Part shown: piece after piece, positions 13,774 to 25,033 of the stretch
How positions within the stretch are numbered: the first letter of the stretch is position 1
Layout of the letters: each line of letters opens with the position of its first letter
Origin: Sesamum alatum
Lineage: Eukaryota > Streptophyta > Magnoliopsida > Lamiales > Pedaliaceae
Reading direction: 5' to 3'
Length of the DNA stretch: 64,000 bases
Assembly: GCA_034509735.1 (NCBI GenBank)
Contig: JACGWO010000002.1
Coordinates: forward strand, 42,921,702-42,985,701
Position numbers and translations under genes: made by a program
The notes under the pieces: generated by a model
What the model was told of the DNA's origin: nothing
The model's input: the letters and a program-made list of their open reading frames with translations, nothing else
Databases searched by the model: none

Positions 13774-14484
13774 TTCAGGCTCTCACTGGCCGAAGAAGAT
13801 TTGGTAAAAGCTTTTTGGATCCCCCTGAATTTTTTTGTGTGCGTGTGCCATTATTGTTTTGTGCTCTTCTATCTTGATGTGTGCAATTTTTTGGGGTTTC
13901 TGCAAATATATTGCTTAGTGCATAACTGCTAATCTTTACTGCTTTGTGGTATTTTTCTGTACCGTTCACTACTCGGTGCAATTTTATGCAATAATCTGAT
14001 ATTTCTGTATTTACTGCTTTGTGAATTTCTGCATCGTGTTATCCTCTGCTGATAACTATTGCTTTGTGCAAAACTGCTGCGACATTATTTTTTAAACTCT
14101 GTCCTTAGTGGAGTTATTCTACAATTGTTAGTTGGTGCTATATTGCTCTGTGCAATTATTCCGTAATCTGATCATCTCTGATAAAAACTGCTTAGTGCTA
14201 TTTTTGATGATATTCTGTTGATACGATAATTGTTATTGTTGTTGTTCAAAATTTTATTTCGGTAAAAATTATTGCTTTGTGCATACTGTTACTAGTTATT
14301 ATCTATCAGATCTCGACCAACCCCTTCTCTATTTCTCATATAGCCGAGCCCTTGAGGTTGTCGGGTATTTGGTTGAGGGTAGGTAAGGCTCCCTTTACTT
14401 TTATTATAATAATTACTGCTTTGTGCATATTGCTACTACTATTGCATCTATTGCTATTATTATTTTTATTTTTATTTTTTTTTT
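13774..14484 (+). other. Long untranslated leader with a recurring TGCTTTGTGC motif
   Basis: About 0.7 kb between primer site and gag. The motif TGCTTTGTGC or one-base variants recurs near 13912, 13940, 14014, 14060, 14143, 14188, 14272 and 14417, and also inside the LTR (about 13418 and 13441). No coding function is seen; the leader normally holds packaging and dimerisation signals. Confidence 0.6.
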
Positions 14485-15275
14485 GTAGTTGTTTACAATT
14501 TGCATCCATTTGATGAAAAATATGATTTTTCAATATGGCAACAGAAAATGAAAGGTATATTAATTCAACAGAAAGCTTTTAAGGCTATAGATGGTAAATA
14601 TGCTGAAAATATTTCTGAAGGAAAAAGAACTGAAAATGATGAATATGCCTATTCTTCTATCATTTTACATATGTCTGATAACGTTTTAAGAAAAGTAGGA
14701 AGATAGAATTCTGCTAAATAACTTTGGGATAGATTAGAAGAATTATATATTGAAACCTCCTTGCCCAGTAAGCTTTTTCAGCTTGAAATTTTTTTTCGGT
14801 ATAAATTGGATTTATCTAAAAACCTTGAAAAAAATCTGGATGATTTTACTAGATTAATTCAGGATATAAAATTGATAGGAGATAAGAACATAGATGAATA
14901 TTCTCCCATAGTTTTATTAAATGTCATCCCAAAAAATTATAGTGATGTTAAAGCAACCATTAAGTATGGTAGGGACCAGGTAAATCTTGACACGTTATTA
15001 ATGGGTTAGAAAACAAGGAAATGGACATTAAGGCTAATAAACCTAGTCAAAACCAACATAAAGTAAATTTTGTTAGGGGTAGGACTAAGAATAGGACTTC
15101 ATATTATAAATATAGAAGTCATGATAAATCTAGGTCTAGATCAAGAGATGGGAAATTTAAAGATAGGAGATGCTATAACTGTGGTAAAAAGGGTAATTTC
15201 ATTAAAGACTGTAACAAACCTAAAAATGAAGAAAATAAAGAAGAAGTAAATGCAATAATTGGCCACAGTTTATGA
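14485..15275 (+). pseudogene. Ty1-copia type gag, broken
   Basis: The first block (from about 14500) begins LHPFDEKYDFSIWQQKMKG and continues to a TAG at 14704-14706. After a second in-frame stop the same frame resumes (14761-15009) with FTRLIQDIKLIGDKN. A one-base shift near 15006-15021 leads to a basic, Arg/Ser-rich stretch and the zinc knuckle CYNCGKKGNFIKDC (about 15174-15215), ending at TGA 15273-15275. This order (gag helical domain, basic region, CCHC) is that of copia gag. No clean ATG precedes the first block. The capsid protein cannot be made from this copy. Confidence 0.85.
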
Positions 15276-15462
15276 GAAGTCTATTGATTATACAGTTCTA
15301 AAGAAACTTGTCTCAATTTCTGTATTCTTTACCAACCCAAACATGCGAGTCTGTCATTTTTGGCAGGAACTATCTCGAAATCCCAGTGAAATGACAATGA
15401 TGAAAATCAGATCCAATGTCTGACAAGATCCTCTTTTGAGGGTCCATGGTCCATGGTAGGGA

Positions 15463-16129
15463 TGTGGCAATTTTGTGGCCCATGTCCCCTCAAATTGTAG
15501 GCCAAGTTCCCCCAGCCCATTTCTTGGATGGCTTGGCCTAGATAACCCCTCCGGCCCACTTAACTCGCCCCTTTGTGTTTGGCAGAAACCTAATTATGTA
15601 GCCCCCTTTCTTCTTTCTTCATCTGACGCCTCATCTCTTCTACCTCATGTTTTTCTCCACCATCACCCTCTACCACCTCTGTGTTATCTCCATTGATACC
15701 TCTCTCTATCACTATAAATCCCAACGGTGGATTTCTGGTGATGGATAAGTAGTAGAATACAAAATCTCCTATTTGTGAGCAAAAGCTTTGTGTAAGTCCT
15801 CTGTGGTTGCTTTGTGCGAGTCCGTTGTGGATTTTCTAGACTGAGCAACCGTGTGGGTTACCGGCGTTTGAAGACGGTGGGCTCCCTCAATTGGATTTGA
15901 GAATCTGAGCCGATTCTCATCTCTTGGTTCTACTGTTATTTACCTACATACATATATAAATATATATTTACTGTTTTTACTAACCACATCTTTGTGTTCT
16001 TCTGAAAATTTCCCCTAATCCAAATCTGTAACTTTCAGGGGGTTATTGTTGTAAACCCCCATTCTTGCCTGTAATAGTAAGTTAGGATTAATGTTTTAGG
16101 TTCATCACTGAAGGGGTAAAATCCCAACA
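15463..16129 (+). repeat. 3' LTR of gag-only element
   Basis: 667 bp, homologous to 13075-13759. Internal sequence 15276-15462 just upstream has no recognisable coding content. Confidence 0.85.
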
Positions 16130-16134
16130 ACTGC

Positions 16135-17638
16135 AAATGCTAGAGAACAACTTTTATAGAAAGTATCATTTTTCTAGTTTAGTGATGCCTACAACAATTA
16201 TTCTCGAGCTATGAAGTCAAGCCCCATTTGCTTAGTTCCAATAGGCTCAAACTCTGCTGGCACGTGAAACGCTAATAAGTTGAAGGAGAATAACTCAGTC
16301 GATCCAATTTCTACCACCCTGCTGACGGGGCGGCCCTTAATCGTGTCTAATATCAGCAAGTCCACGCCCATCCACCTTACACGACATGCCAGTCTTATCT
16401 ACACATCATAGACCACTCCGCCCTAAAAGGGCGCCAACAGATACGCACGTGCTAACTAAAACTGGCTAGCGAAATATGTATGTAACTGAAATCCTAAATT
16501 TTTTGTTGAGCTATCATGATATTTTCTTGTTATCATATCTCCTATATGACATGTCCTAGAACAAGATAACCATTATCCCTAAACTCACACAACAAGCCAA
16601 GTCCATCTCTTTCATTTTTCGACACTTTCCCCGTGCATTCCAACACTCATTTCACACTCCACCTTCGACTTACTCAATTTATTTAATCCAATCTTACATT
16701 TTGTTACTTGAGTTTCTTTTATTCCATTGAATACTTTGCCAACTTAAGCATTTGAGTATTAATACATGATTGGCAAATTGACCATGTAATAATCTTGAAT
16801 TTCAAGAAGAGCCTTTGATATTTGTGATACTGTTTAACTCCAATACGCATCATATTTTATCAAAATTTGTTATAAATAAATTCTAATTGTGATCTAATTT
16901 GTCACATATTAAATGTTTGGCACTGCAATTAAAGAAATTCAATATTTAAGCTAATTATTTGGCGTGTAGATATTGAAAAAAGAACGTGCAAATAATTTTT
17001 TCTTAACCAATTTAAGACATAAAAATGAATTTTAATATCAATCAAACCACATTAAAACTTACTTTGAAATATCCTTCATAATTATCATTACTAGTATATG
17101 TGACACACTCAATATGTGTGCGCATATTAAATTTTAAATTTTAAATTTGAATTATGATTTTAAAAAATATTGATTAGATAAACAAAATAACTTTTAAAAC
17201 TATAAGAATAATATGAGAAATAATTAGAGAGTAGTGAGACGAAAAACAAACTTGGAAGTTGGAAAATAGTGAGAAAAAAATCACATGAATCTATAGATAT
17301 ACATTCACCACTCCTAAATTATTACCCAATTGAGTATAAAAATATAAAAAGGCCCTTGTCATTTGCAATCATTATTCTAGTCGTTTAGAAAAGTTGACAT
17401 GGTGTTGACCATCTTGCCGCTAGGGTCAAAATGCCCTTAATTAGTTCAACATATAAAAATGGCTAGAAAGCATTTTTTTTTTCTTGCACTAATTTGTTGA
17501 TTGTTTGCAACAGTTGCCCAAATAAATGCAGGAAATTTTAGAAATTTTATGATACATTATTATTACCTTCTTGCCAAAAATTGCAATGTCTAGTTGTAGC
17601 AGTTTTGGCTTAAACAATTACTTTATTAGTCACAAAAT
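16135..17638. other. Intergenic DNA; one GC-richer patch of unknown origin
   Basis: Mostly AT-rich. Between about 16200 and 16460 base composition is much more GC-rich and several frames are open for short stretches on the minus strand, but I recognise no protein. It may be a transposon fragment. The sequence AATTTGTTGATTGTTTGC at 17491-17508 recurs just beyond the LINE (23748-23765). Confidence 0.5.
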
Positions 17639-18123
17639 GGCCCCTAAAAAAAAAACTGACTTTGATCTTTTTTCTCTCTATTTTCCTCTCGCATGAAAGC
17701 GAATTACCTCACGTGAGCCCAATTTTAGCATCTTTGACCTTCCTTCTTTCATACCCTAAATCAGCCCTTCTATCTATAACCATGCATATCTTTCCTTTTC
17801 CATGCAATATCTTTCCTTTTTGCATGGTATCTCCCTCTTCCGTACATAACTCGTAGATCCTCGTTGCAGCCCCACCGCTGGCCGGAAGGACCCTGTTGAT
17901 GATCAAACGCGCGTCTTAATCCTCGTGGTGACCTTCTTGCTCGAACTTAATTTTATTTCTGTGATTGGTTTTTTTCTTATATGCTTCTTTTTCTCTTTCT
18001 TCGAACGGTTTGCCTGGTTTTCTTCGTGTTTTCCTACAGGTATTGGTTCCACCAATTCTTGGCTTGTGTGTTTGGGTGTCCGGTTATTGCGATATTTCTT
18101 CTCTTCGTCTGAATTATTGACCA

Positions 18124-19529
18124 ATGGCTCACGAGATGGGGAAAATGAAGGAGGCCTTGAACTTTGCGGAGGCTGAAAATAACAGTGTAATGGTTCCGCT
18201 TGGCTTATGGCATGCTGAGACTGATTCTCAAGGCTTTTATCTGGTGGGGCGATTATTGGGCAGACGCAATTTTAATTTTGAGGCTTTGAAACAGACACTT
18301 ATGAACGTTTTCAATCCGCTCAAAGGGTTAGACATTCGTCTTATTGAAAATGGACGTCTCTTATTCAAATTCACACATATTCTTGATCGTAAGAGAGTCA
18401 TTGAAGCCGTCCTTGGGCCTTCGAAAAGAACTTAATTGTCCTGAAAGTTGTCGAGGAGGATGATGATCCTGCTACAGTCTAGTTAAATTATGTGGATTTC
18501 TCAGTGCATATACATGGTCTGTCTCTTGGGCGGATGTCACGCAACATGGCTGTCTCCATTGGAAACCAACTCGGTATATTCAGAGATGTTGAACTGGAAA
18601 GCGGCGGACAATTTTGGGGTTCATCTCTTCGTATCCGAGTAGGTCTTAACATTACTAAACCTCTTCGTCGGTTTCTGGCTTCATACTTCTATGAGAGCAG
18701 AATCCACTATCACATTTACGTACGAAAGGTTGCCCAATTTCTGCTATTGGTGTGGATGTCTTGGACATATCTTGAAATTTTGTGAATGCCAATTCGAACC
18801 CGGCTTTGATGCGAACCAAGATCCTCTCCCATTCGGCCCTTGGCTCCGAGCGACGACACCGACAATCCTGCGGTCCCATGGTACAAGCTCTGTCATCAAT
18901 AGATCCCTCCCACCTCCCATCACTCGTAGCCATCCGCCGCCAGCAAACATTCAGCGGGGACAAGCCATATTCCACTACTCAACTAACACCCATCGCCCAC
19001 CTATCCATCCCCATCAATACACTCCTCCACCACATACTGCTTCCCTTCCTCCTATCTTATCTCCTCTTCCCCATTCTGAACCTATAAATATATCCTCCTC
19101 TCCATCCCCTACATACTCCACTTCGATCTCTACCATTACTGTTCCCCCGCCACAACTACCCAGCCCATTATCCTATCCTACAGCACCGCATAGTACCACA
19201 AATATCCCAAACTCAGCTTCACATGATAAATCTGACCCCGTACCTATGTTACTCCCTCCCTCACAGACGTTCCTATCACATTTTCAGCCGTTGAAACAGC
19301 CCCATCACAATCCTTCTCATCCTCAAATCTCTCCACTAGAGGTCAGAAAAAATCGGGTGCTCGGAAGATTATCTCTGTTCCACAGAAACGTAAATTAATA
19401 GATGAGACCTTGGATGCCGTTAACTCTCCTCCAAAATGTGTGAAACAAACTGATGACGCTTGTATGGATCAGTCTGACATTCCCACGCATTTGGCGGCGG
19501 CTGCGACGCAGTCCCGCCCCCTATTATGA
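18124..19529 (+). pseudogene. LINE ORF1: DUF4283 and CCHC zinc-knuckle RNA-binding protein, broken
   Basis: ATG at 18124 starts MAHEMGKMKEALNFAEAE. The DUF4283 region (LWHAETDSQGFYLVGRLLGR and following) runs to an early TAA at 18433-18435. Further pieces follow in other frames: HIHGLSLGRMSRNMAV (about 18504) and, from 18691, the zinc knuckle CYWCGCLGHILKFC (CX2CX4HX4C). A long Pro/Ser/His-rich tail runs to about 19398, and after a frameshift the last stretch ends at TGA 19527-19529, overlapping the ORF2 ATG (19526-19528) as ATGA. In intact plant LINEs ORF1 binds the element RNA. Several frameshifts make this copy non-functional. Confidence 0.85.
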
Positions 19530-22500
19530 GTTTCTTAATCTGGAACTGTCAGGGATTGGGGGGTCCCTGGACAGTTAAGGCCCTGGAAGCTCTCATCCGG
19601 GCACACCGCCCCTCCTTGGTTTTTCTCTCGGAAACCAAATGTAATTCTTGTAAAATTGATTACCTTCGGTAGACGTTTTCAGATGTTTGGCTTTGGTGTT
19701 GACAGTTGCGGTAAAAGTGGCGGCTTGGCTTTACTGTGGGATAAATCGGTTTCCTGTATACTCCGTAGTTTCTCTCGCCATCACATTGACGTCACAGTGA
19801 CCATTAATGAATCCTCGGCTCATTTGCGCTTCACCGATTTCTACGGCGAACCGGACCTTTCTAAACGACGCACCTCTTGGGACCTACTTCACAGATTATC
19901 ATTACAATCGCCATGGGCCTAGCTTGTGGCCGGTGATTTTAACGAGATCCTTGAATCTTCCGAAAAAATCAGGTGGTATTCCTCGTCCGAATTGGCAGCT
20001 TCGAGACTTTCGCTTGGCCTTGGATAATGCTGGGTTATTTGATGTTGGTTTTTCGGGTGACTTGTTCACTTGGTGCAATCGGCGTGAAGCTCCGCATACA
20101 GTTTTCGAACGTCTTGATCGGGCTTGTGGTAATAGTAAATGGCAGTCATCCTTCCCTAATACACAAGTGAGAACGCCGGAAACGATTTATTCCGACCACC
20201 TGCCTATTTTGATTGAGCTTTGTCCAGTCGACAAGAATGATGATCAATTCATCTGCCCCTTCCGTTTTGAGGCATCTTGGGCGCGATCCAAGACCTGTGA
20301 AAAACTCATCTCCTCTTCATGGAACCTTGCTTGGGGTTCGACGGCTCAAACCCACTTGCTGCAGAAAATGGAGCTTTGCCGTTCGAAGCTATTGACCAAG
20401 CTCCCTACGGGCTGTGGTGCTGTTCGGCGACAGATTAAAGAGATCGAGAAACAGATTCAATCCTTGCGAAGGAGGACACTAACAGGAGATTCACTGCGAC
20501 AGGAAAAACAGCTTCGAAAAGAGTTGGAGGAATTACTTCATACCGAGGAGATTATTTAGAAGCAACGGGCTAAAACACATTGGTTAAAAGAAGGGGACCG
20601 TAACACCAAAATTTTCCATTCTTATGCCAGCTGCACATTTCGGAGAAACTCTATTAAAAGACTACGGGATTCGGACAGCAATTGGCTAGAAGAAAAACAG
20701 GACATTGCCCACCATATCACTGAACACTTTCGGCGTGTTTTCACATCAATTGAGCCATCGGTCAATGATTTAGAGCGGGGAGTTGAGGCTTTATCTCGTA
20801 AGGTGGACTCGGACATGAACTCGAATTTGGTGAAACCATATACTGTTGAGGAAATCACTCTCGCCATTTCACATATGGCCCCACTTAAATCTCCTGGTCC
20901 TGACGGTATGCCTCCAATCTTCTTTCAAAAATATCGGCATAGGGTTAAGTATGATGTTTTCCGTTGTGTTCTTAATATCTTGAATGATCGTGTGATTGAT
21001 CCTAATATGAACTTCACCCATATTTCTTTGATCCCTAAATGTGTTTCCCCGGAATTTGTCTCGCACTTTCGGCCTATTAGCTTATGCAATGTGATAATGC
21101 GAATTGTCAATAAATGTATTGCCAATAGATTGAAACCCTTACTTGATAAAATTATCTCTCCTACCCAATCGACCTTTATCCCAGGCAGGCTTATTACTGA
21201 TAATGTCCTTATTGCTTTTTGAAATCAATTATTTTCTTAAGAATAAAAAGTCGGGGTAAGAAGGTCATATGGCACTTAAATTGGATATAAGTAAGGCGTA
21301 TGACAAAGTCGAATGGGGATTCCTCTGGCAGGTACTTTTTAAATTAGGTTTCCATGATCATTTTATTGAACTTGTCTACTCTGCGTATCCTCTGTTTCAT
21401 ATTCCTTTATTCTGAGTGACAGGCAATTCAGTAACATCATTCTTGAACGGGGCCTGCGACAAGGGGATCCTCTTTCACCATATATCTTTATGCTTTGTAC
21501 GATTAGTGCATTAATCTCTCGAGCTGAAAATTCTGGCATACTTGAAGGTATTAGGATCTGTCGCAAAGCCCCTAGTATCTCTCATTTATTCTTTGCCGAT
21601 GATACACTCTTGTGCTCTCAAGCCTCCCCCGAGGCCATGGATTGTATCAAATCTCTGTTGTAGGTTTATGGTAAAAGCTTCGGGTCATGAGATTAATCTT
21701 CAGAAGCCGGTTATCGTCTTCAATAAAAACACCCCGGAACATTTGACGGTATCTATTTCGGCGGGACTGAATATTCGAAGGGCGGCATGTCATGATAAAT
21801 ACCTTGGCCTACCATCGGTTGTGGGTCGATCTAAGAAGGCTGTTTTTGACTCCCTACGTGACCGCATTTGGAAGAAACTCTGCTTGTGGGGAGAAAAACA
21901 ACTTTCTTCGGCCGGCAAAGAGATATTGATAAAGGCTGTTGTACAAGCTATCCCGACATACTCTATGGGGGTTTTCCGTATTTCGGAGGGTTTTATTCGT
22001 GAGATAGAGTCCATGATTGCGAACTTTTGGTGGCACTCCACTGAGAATCGGAAAATCCATTGGCTCTCGTGGGATCGACTTTGTACTACAAAATTGCAAG
22101 GTGCACTCGGACTCCGGTACTTGAGAGCCTTTAACTCTGCTTTGCTTGCTAAGCAATATTGGCGTCTCCTTACTCAGCCTGAGTCACTCGTCGGACAACT
22201 TCTTCGGGCGCGCTACTATCCGGACTCGACGATTTTGGATGCGGACATTGGACATAGGTCTTCGTTCACGTGGTGAAGTATCCTTTTTTCTAAAGATCTC
22301 ATTCTTGCGGGATATCGGTGGCGTATCGGTAATGGAATGAAGGCTCGTATATGGATTGACCCTTGGATCCCAAAGCCTCCCTCATTCCGTCCGACTAAGA
22401 TGCTCGGAAGACTGCCCCCTCCTATTACGGTTAGTCATCTACTTCAGCCTGATACTCATGACTGGAATATGCAATTACTTGATATGATCTTTGATCCTCC

Positions 22501-23631
22501 GGACTGTGAGGCTATTCTCTCTATTCCCACCAGCAATCACCTTCTTGAGGATAGTATCGTGTGGCATTACACTAAATTGGGCACCTTTTCCGTTAATATC
22601 GGCTTATCGTTTGGCCTTTGATTTAGCAAGGCGATTTCATCCAGACAGCTTAATTTCAAACTCTCAGGATATTCGGGAGGGATGGAGACGGGTTCGGAAT
22701 GCAAAAGTTCCACATAAAAATCCGTGTATTTTGTTGGAGGCTATGTTCGAACTCGCTCCCGGTGGGATCTAATTTGGTGCGACGCGTTCCTGGTTCTGAC
22801 ATTGTTTGCCCGTTCTGTAAATTGAGCGAGGAGGATGATAGACATACCTTCCTACTATGCCCGTTCAGTAGGATGGTCTGGGGTTTATCAGACTTGCGAT
22901 GGGCGCTTATCTCGGACTGAATGGCAAATGCGCGAGACTGGATTTTTTCAGGTACTACATAATCTTGATGCTCAGGATGGACGGATTTTTCTTGTGATTT
23001 GTTGGTATATTTGGTGGGCTAGAAACCGCAGATGGACGAGTAATGATGAATTTTCACCGGAATTGACTGTGTCGTCGGTCCGAATTTCCTGAACACTTAC
23101 TGTGGGTTGCTTGAGCCACATGATAGTTTGCTAGCCTTTTCTGCACCCACAACCTGGTCTGCTCCTTCTCCCGGTACTGTGAAGCTTAACACGGATGCAA
23201 CTATTTTCCATGCTGACGGAGATTTTGGAGTTGGTGTGGTAGCTCGTAACTCAAACGGACAGTGCCTTGCATGGATTTTGAGCCGCCTGCACCGTCGTCT
23301 TTCACCGGAAGCAGCTGAAGCCTGGGCGTTACGAATTGCCATTCAACTTGCTGTTAAGCATGGGTGGTCTCATATTGTGCTCGAAGGCGACTGCGCCTCC
23401 ATTCACTCCCAACTTACCTCTTCACCTGCGGCCTCTTCTACTATCGGGCCTATCTTATTTGATATTTTATCTATGTCTAGCCGCTTTGCTTCTTGTTGTT
23501 TTTCGTTAATTCGTCGGACTGGTAATTGTGTGGCGCATTCTCTCGCCAAATTATCTTTGAATTTGGAGGAAGGTGCCACTAGCTTACCCTCTCCAGCTTG
23601 TACTTTGGCCTTGGCGGATTTGCCAGAGTAA
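19526..23631 (+). pseudogene. LINE ORF2: endonuclease, reverse transcriptase, zf-RVT and RNase H, broken
   Basis: Starts MSFLIWNCQGLGG (19526), the usual N-terminus of the apurinic-type endonuclease; GDFNEIL (about 19940) and SDHLPI (about 20195) are its later motifs. The reverse transcriptase has MAPLKSPGPDGMPPIFFQKY (about 20875), FRPISLCNV, LDISKAYDKVEW (about 21277), GLRQGDPLSPY (about 21450) and the catalytic FADDTLL (about 21592). A zinc-finger reverse-transcriptase-associated region follows (about 22560-22910; CPFCKLSEEDDRHTFLLC). The C-terminal RNase H-like domain (23107-23631) starts from KLNTDATI and includes EAAEAWALR and LEGDCASI. Stops at 19921, 20557, 21414, 21661 and 22274 and frameshifts near 19672 and 21220 disable it. 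Confidence 0.9.
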
Positions 23632-23741
23632 TGAATTCAATTTTCCCTTTCAGAAAAAAAATAAAATTAAAATAATACAATTAAGTTGGTTACGATATAA
23701 TAAAATTATTTTATTTTTCAAAAAAGAAAAGGCCCCTAAAA

Positions 23742-24835
23742 TATGCCAATTTGTTGATTGTTTGCCACAGTTACCAAATAAAATTTTTAAATATTAAAAC
23801 ACCAAAAAGGTATCTATATTTTTTAAGAGATTAAAATTTAAATTTAGAAAATAAATTACGATCATAATACAATGATTAATTTACTAAAATTCACTTCTCA
23901 AATTTGAATATCTATATGAATGTAATTATTAATCACTTATAACAATTACAATTAATCAATTTAGATTATTATTTAGTTCAAAATTATTTTAATACATTAT
24001 ATTAAAAAATAAAATTATTATTTTAAAAAGATAAATTTTATAAAAATAACTCCGTACCTCCTCGCAGCCCACCCCAAACCCTCATCGCACCCTCCACAAA
24101 AGGCGACGTCGTCGCCCCTCAATCTGGGCGACGTCGCCGCCGCCCAAGTTTAGACCTTTACTTTTTTTATAAATTTAATTTTTAACAGTTGAGATGAATT
24201 GATTATATTGTATGACTTTTATATATTAAAAAAAATCTAACGATTATTAAAACAATAAACAATATATAATAAATAAGAACATAACGGTCAGTGTAAAGAA
24301 TTAACGACATTAGGTGCATTTAAAGGAAATGGAAAAATGAGCTAAATTTAAGAACATAGTTTTTTCTTTTTTATTTGTGTATCTCTTAAATATAAGAATT
24401 TTTAGCTGTGTTTTTAAATATAAGGAAATTTTATGCAATTTTGCCATGAAATAACTTGTCTGCTAATGAATTACGAAAGAAATGGAATTGTAAGTAGTAT
24501 TCATTTTAAATATTATAACATGATTAATGGTGTAAAAAGCAATTTTCGAATGTAAGGGTGTAAAGTACCAAACACATATATTTGAAGGTGCAAATGTAAA
24601 TTATCGGTTCGAATAGACAAAATGAATAAATTATACAATAGTCTAATTAAGCGTATCACCAGAAATTATGAATAATACTCTTGGCATGAATAGTTGTACA
24701 TCAAGGAGCTCCTCCCTTCAAAGCGTAGTCTTCTCTCTTTCTGCACCTCTTCTCTCTCCACCCCTACACGACAAACGTAAATACGTGACTACGATATACA
24801 ACAAAAAACACACAAAACTCATTTTTCAGACCCAA
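23742..24835. other. AT-rich intergenic DNA and upstream region of the AP-4 epsilon gene
   Basis: About 1.1 kb. Very AT-rich except for a short GC-rich island at about 24055-24155 that contains the 12-base palindrome GGCGACGTCGCC (24127-24138) and a related copy near 24102. The last 150 bases become pyrimidine-rich and probably belong to the promoter and 5' UTR of the next gene. Confidence 0.5.
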
Positions 24836-24851
24836 TCTCTCTCTCTCTCTC
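24836..24851 (+). promoter_or_regulatory. (TC)n tract in probable 5' leader of AP4E
   Basis: TC dinucleotide run about 185 bases before the ATG. Plant core promoters and 5' UTRs often carry such Y-patch/GAGA tracts. Function here is inferred only from position. Confidence 0.4.
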
Positions 24852-25033
24852 GAGATCTTTATTAGTTCTGCGAGCAGATTTCCCCAAATCTTGCAAACCC
24901 TAAACCCAAATCTACTAAAAAATTTTGACCATCTGCTTGAATTTGGTTCGCCTTCACCGGATATTGATCTAAGATCCAATTTCGAACATCTTCAAAGCTG
25001 GAGCAGCTAAAAACAATCGGTCGGGAGCTCGCA

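Larger units (their letters stand above)
13075..16129 (+). mobile_element. Non-autonomous gag-only LTR retrotransposon (TR-GAG-like, Ty1-copia type gag)
   Basis: A 3.06-kb element with long terminal repeats at 13075-13759 and 15463-16129, both starting TGTGGCAATTTTGTGG and ending ATCCCAACA. Flanking 5-mers are ACTGT (13070-13074) and ACTGC (16130-16134), a target duplication with one mismatch. Two bases inside the left LTR edge starts TGGTATCAGAGCC (13761-13773), the initiator-tRNA-Met primer site. The 1.7-kb interior holds only a broken gag; no protease, integrase or reverse transcriptase can be found, and there is no room for them. This fits the described TR-GAG/LARD classes that move using another element's enzymes. 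Confidence 0.85.
17650..23730 (+). mobile_element. Full-length, decayed plant L1-type LINE
   Basis: Flanked by an 11-bp perfect direct repeat GGCCCCTAAAA (17639-17649 and 23731-23741), the target-site duplication. The 3' side ends in an A-rich tail (CAAAAAAGAAAA before 23731). The element has a 5' leader of about 470 nt, ORF1 (18124-19529), ORF2 (19526-23631) and a short AT-rich 3' region, so it is not 5'-truncated. More than ten stops or frameshifts interrupt the ORFs, so it cannot move by itself. Its GC content is visibly higher than the flanks. Confidence 0.9.

Noticed and set aside
14277..14513. Leucine-rich 78-codon frame as a small membrane protein
   Set aside because: It lies in the repetitive leader of the gag-only element; its Leu/Phe content follows from T-rich simple sequence.
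18691..19398. Pro/Ser/His-rich 235-codon frame as a separate gene
   Set aside because: It begins with the CCHC knuckle of LINE ORF1 and lies between the other ORF1 fragments, so it is part of the broken LINE.
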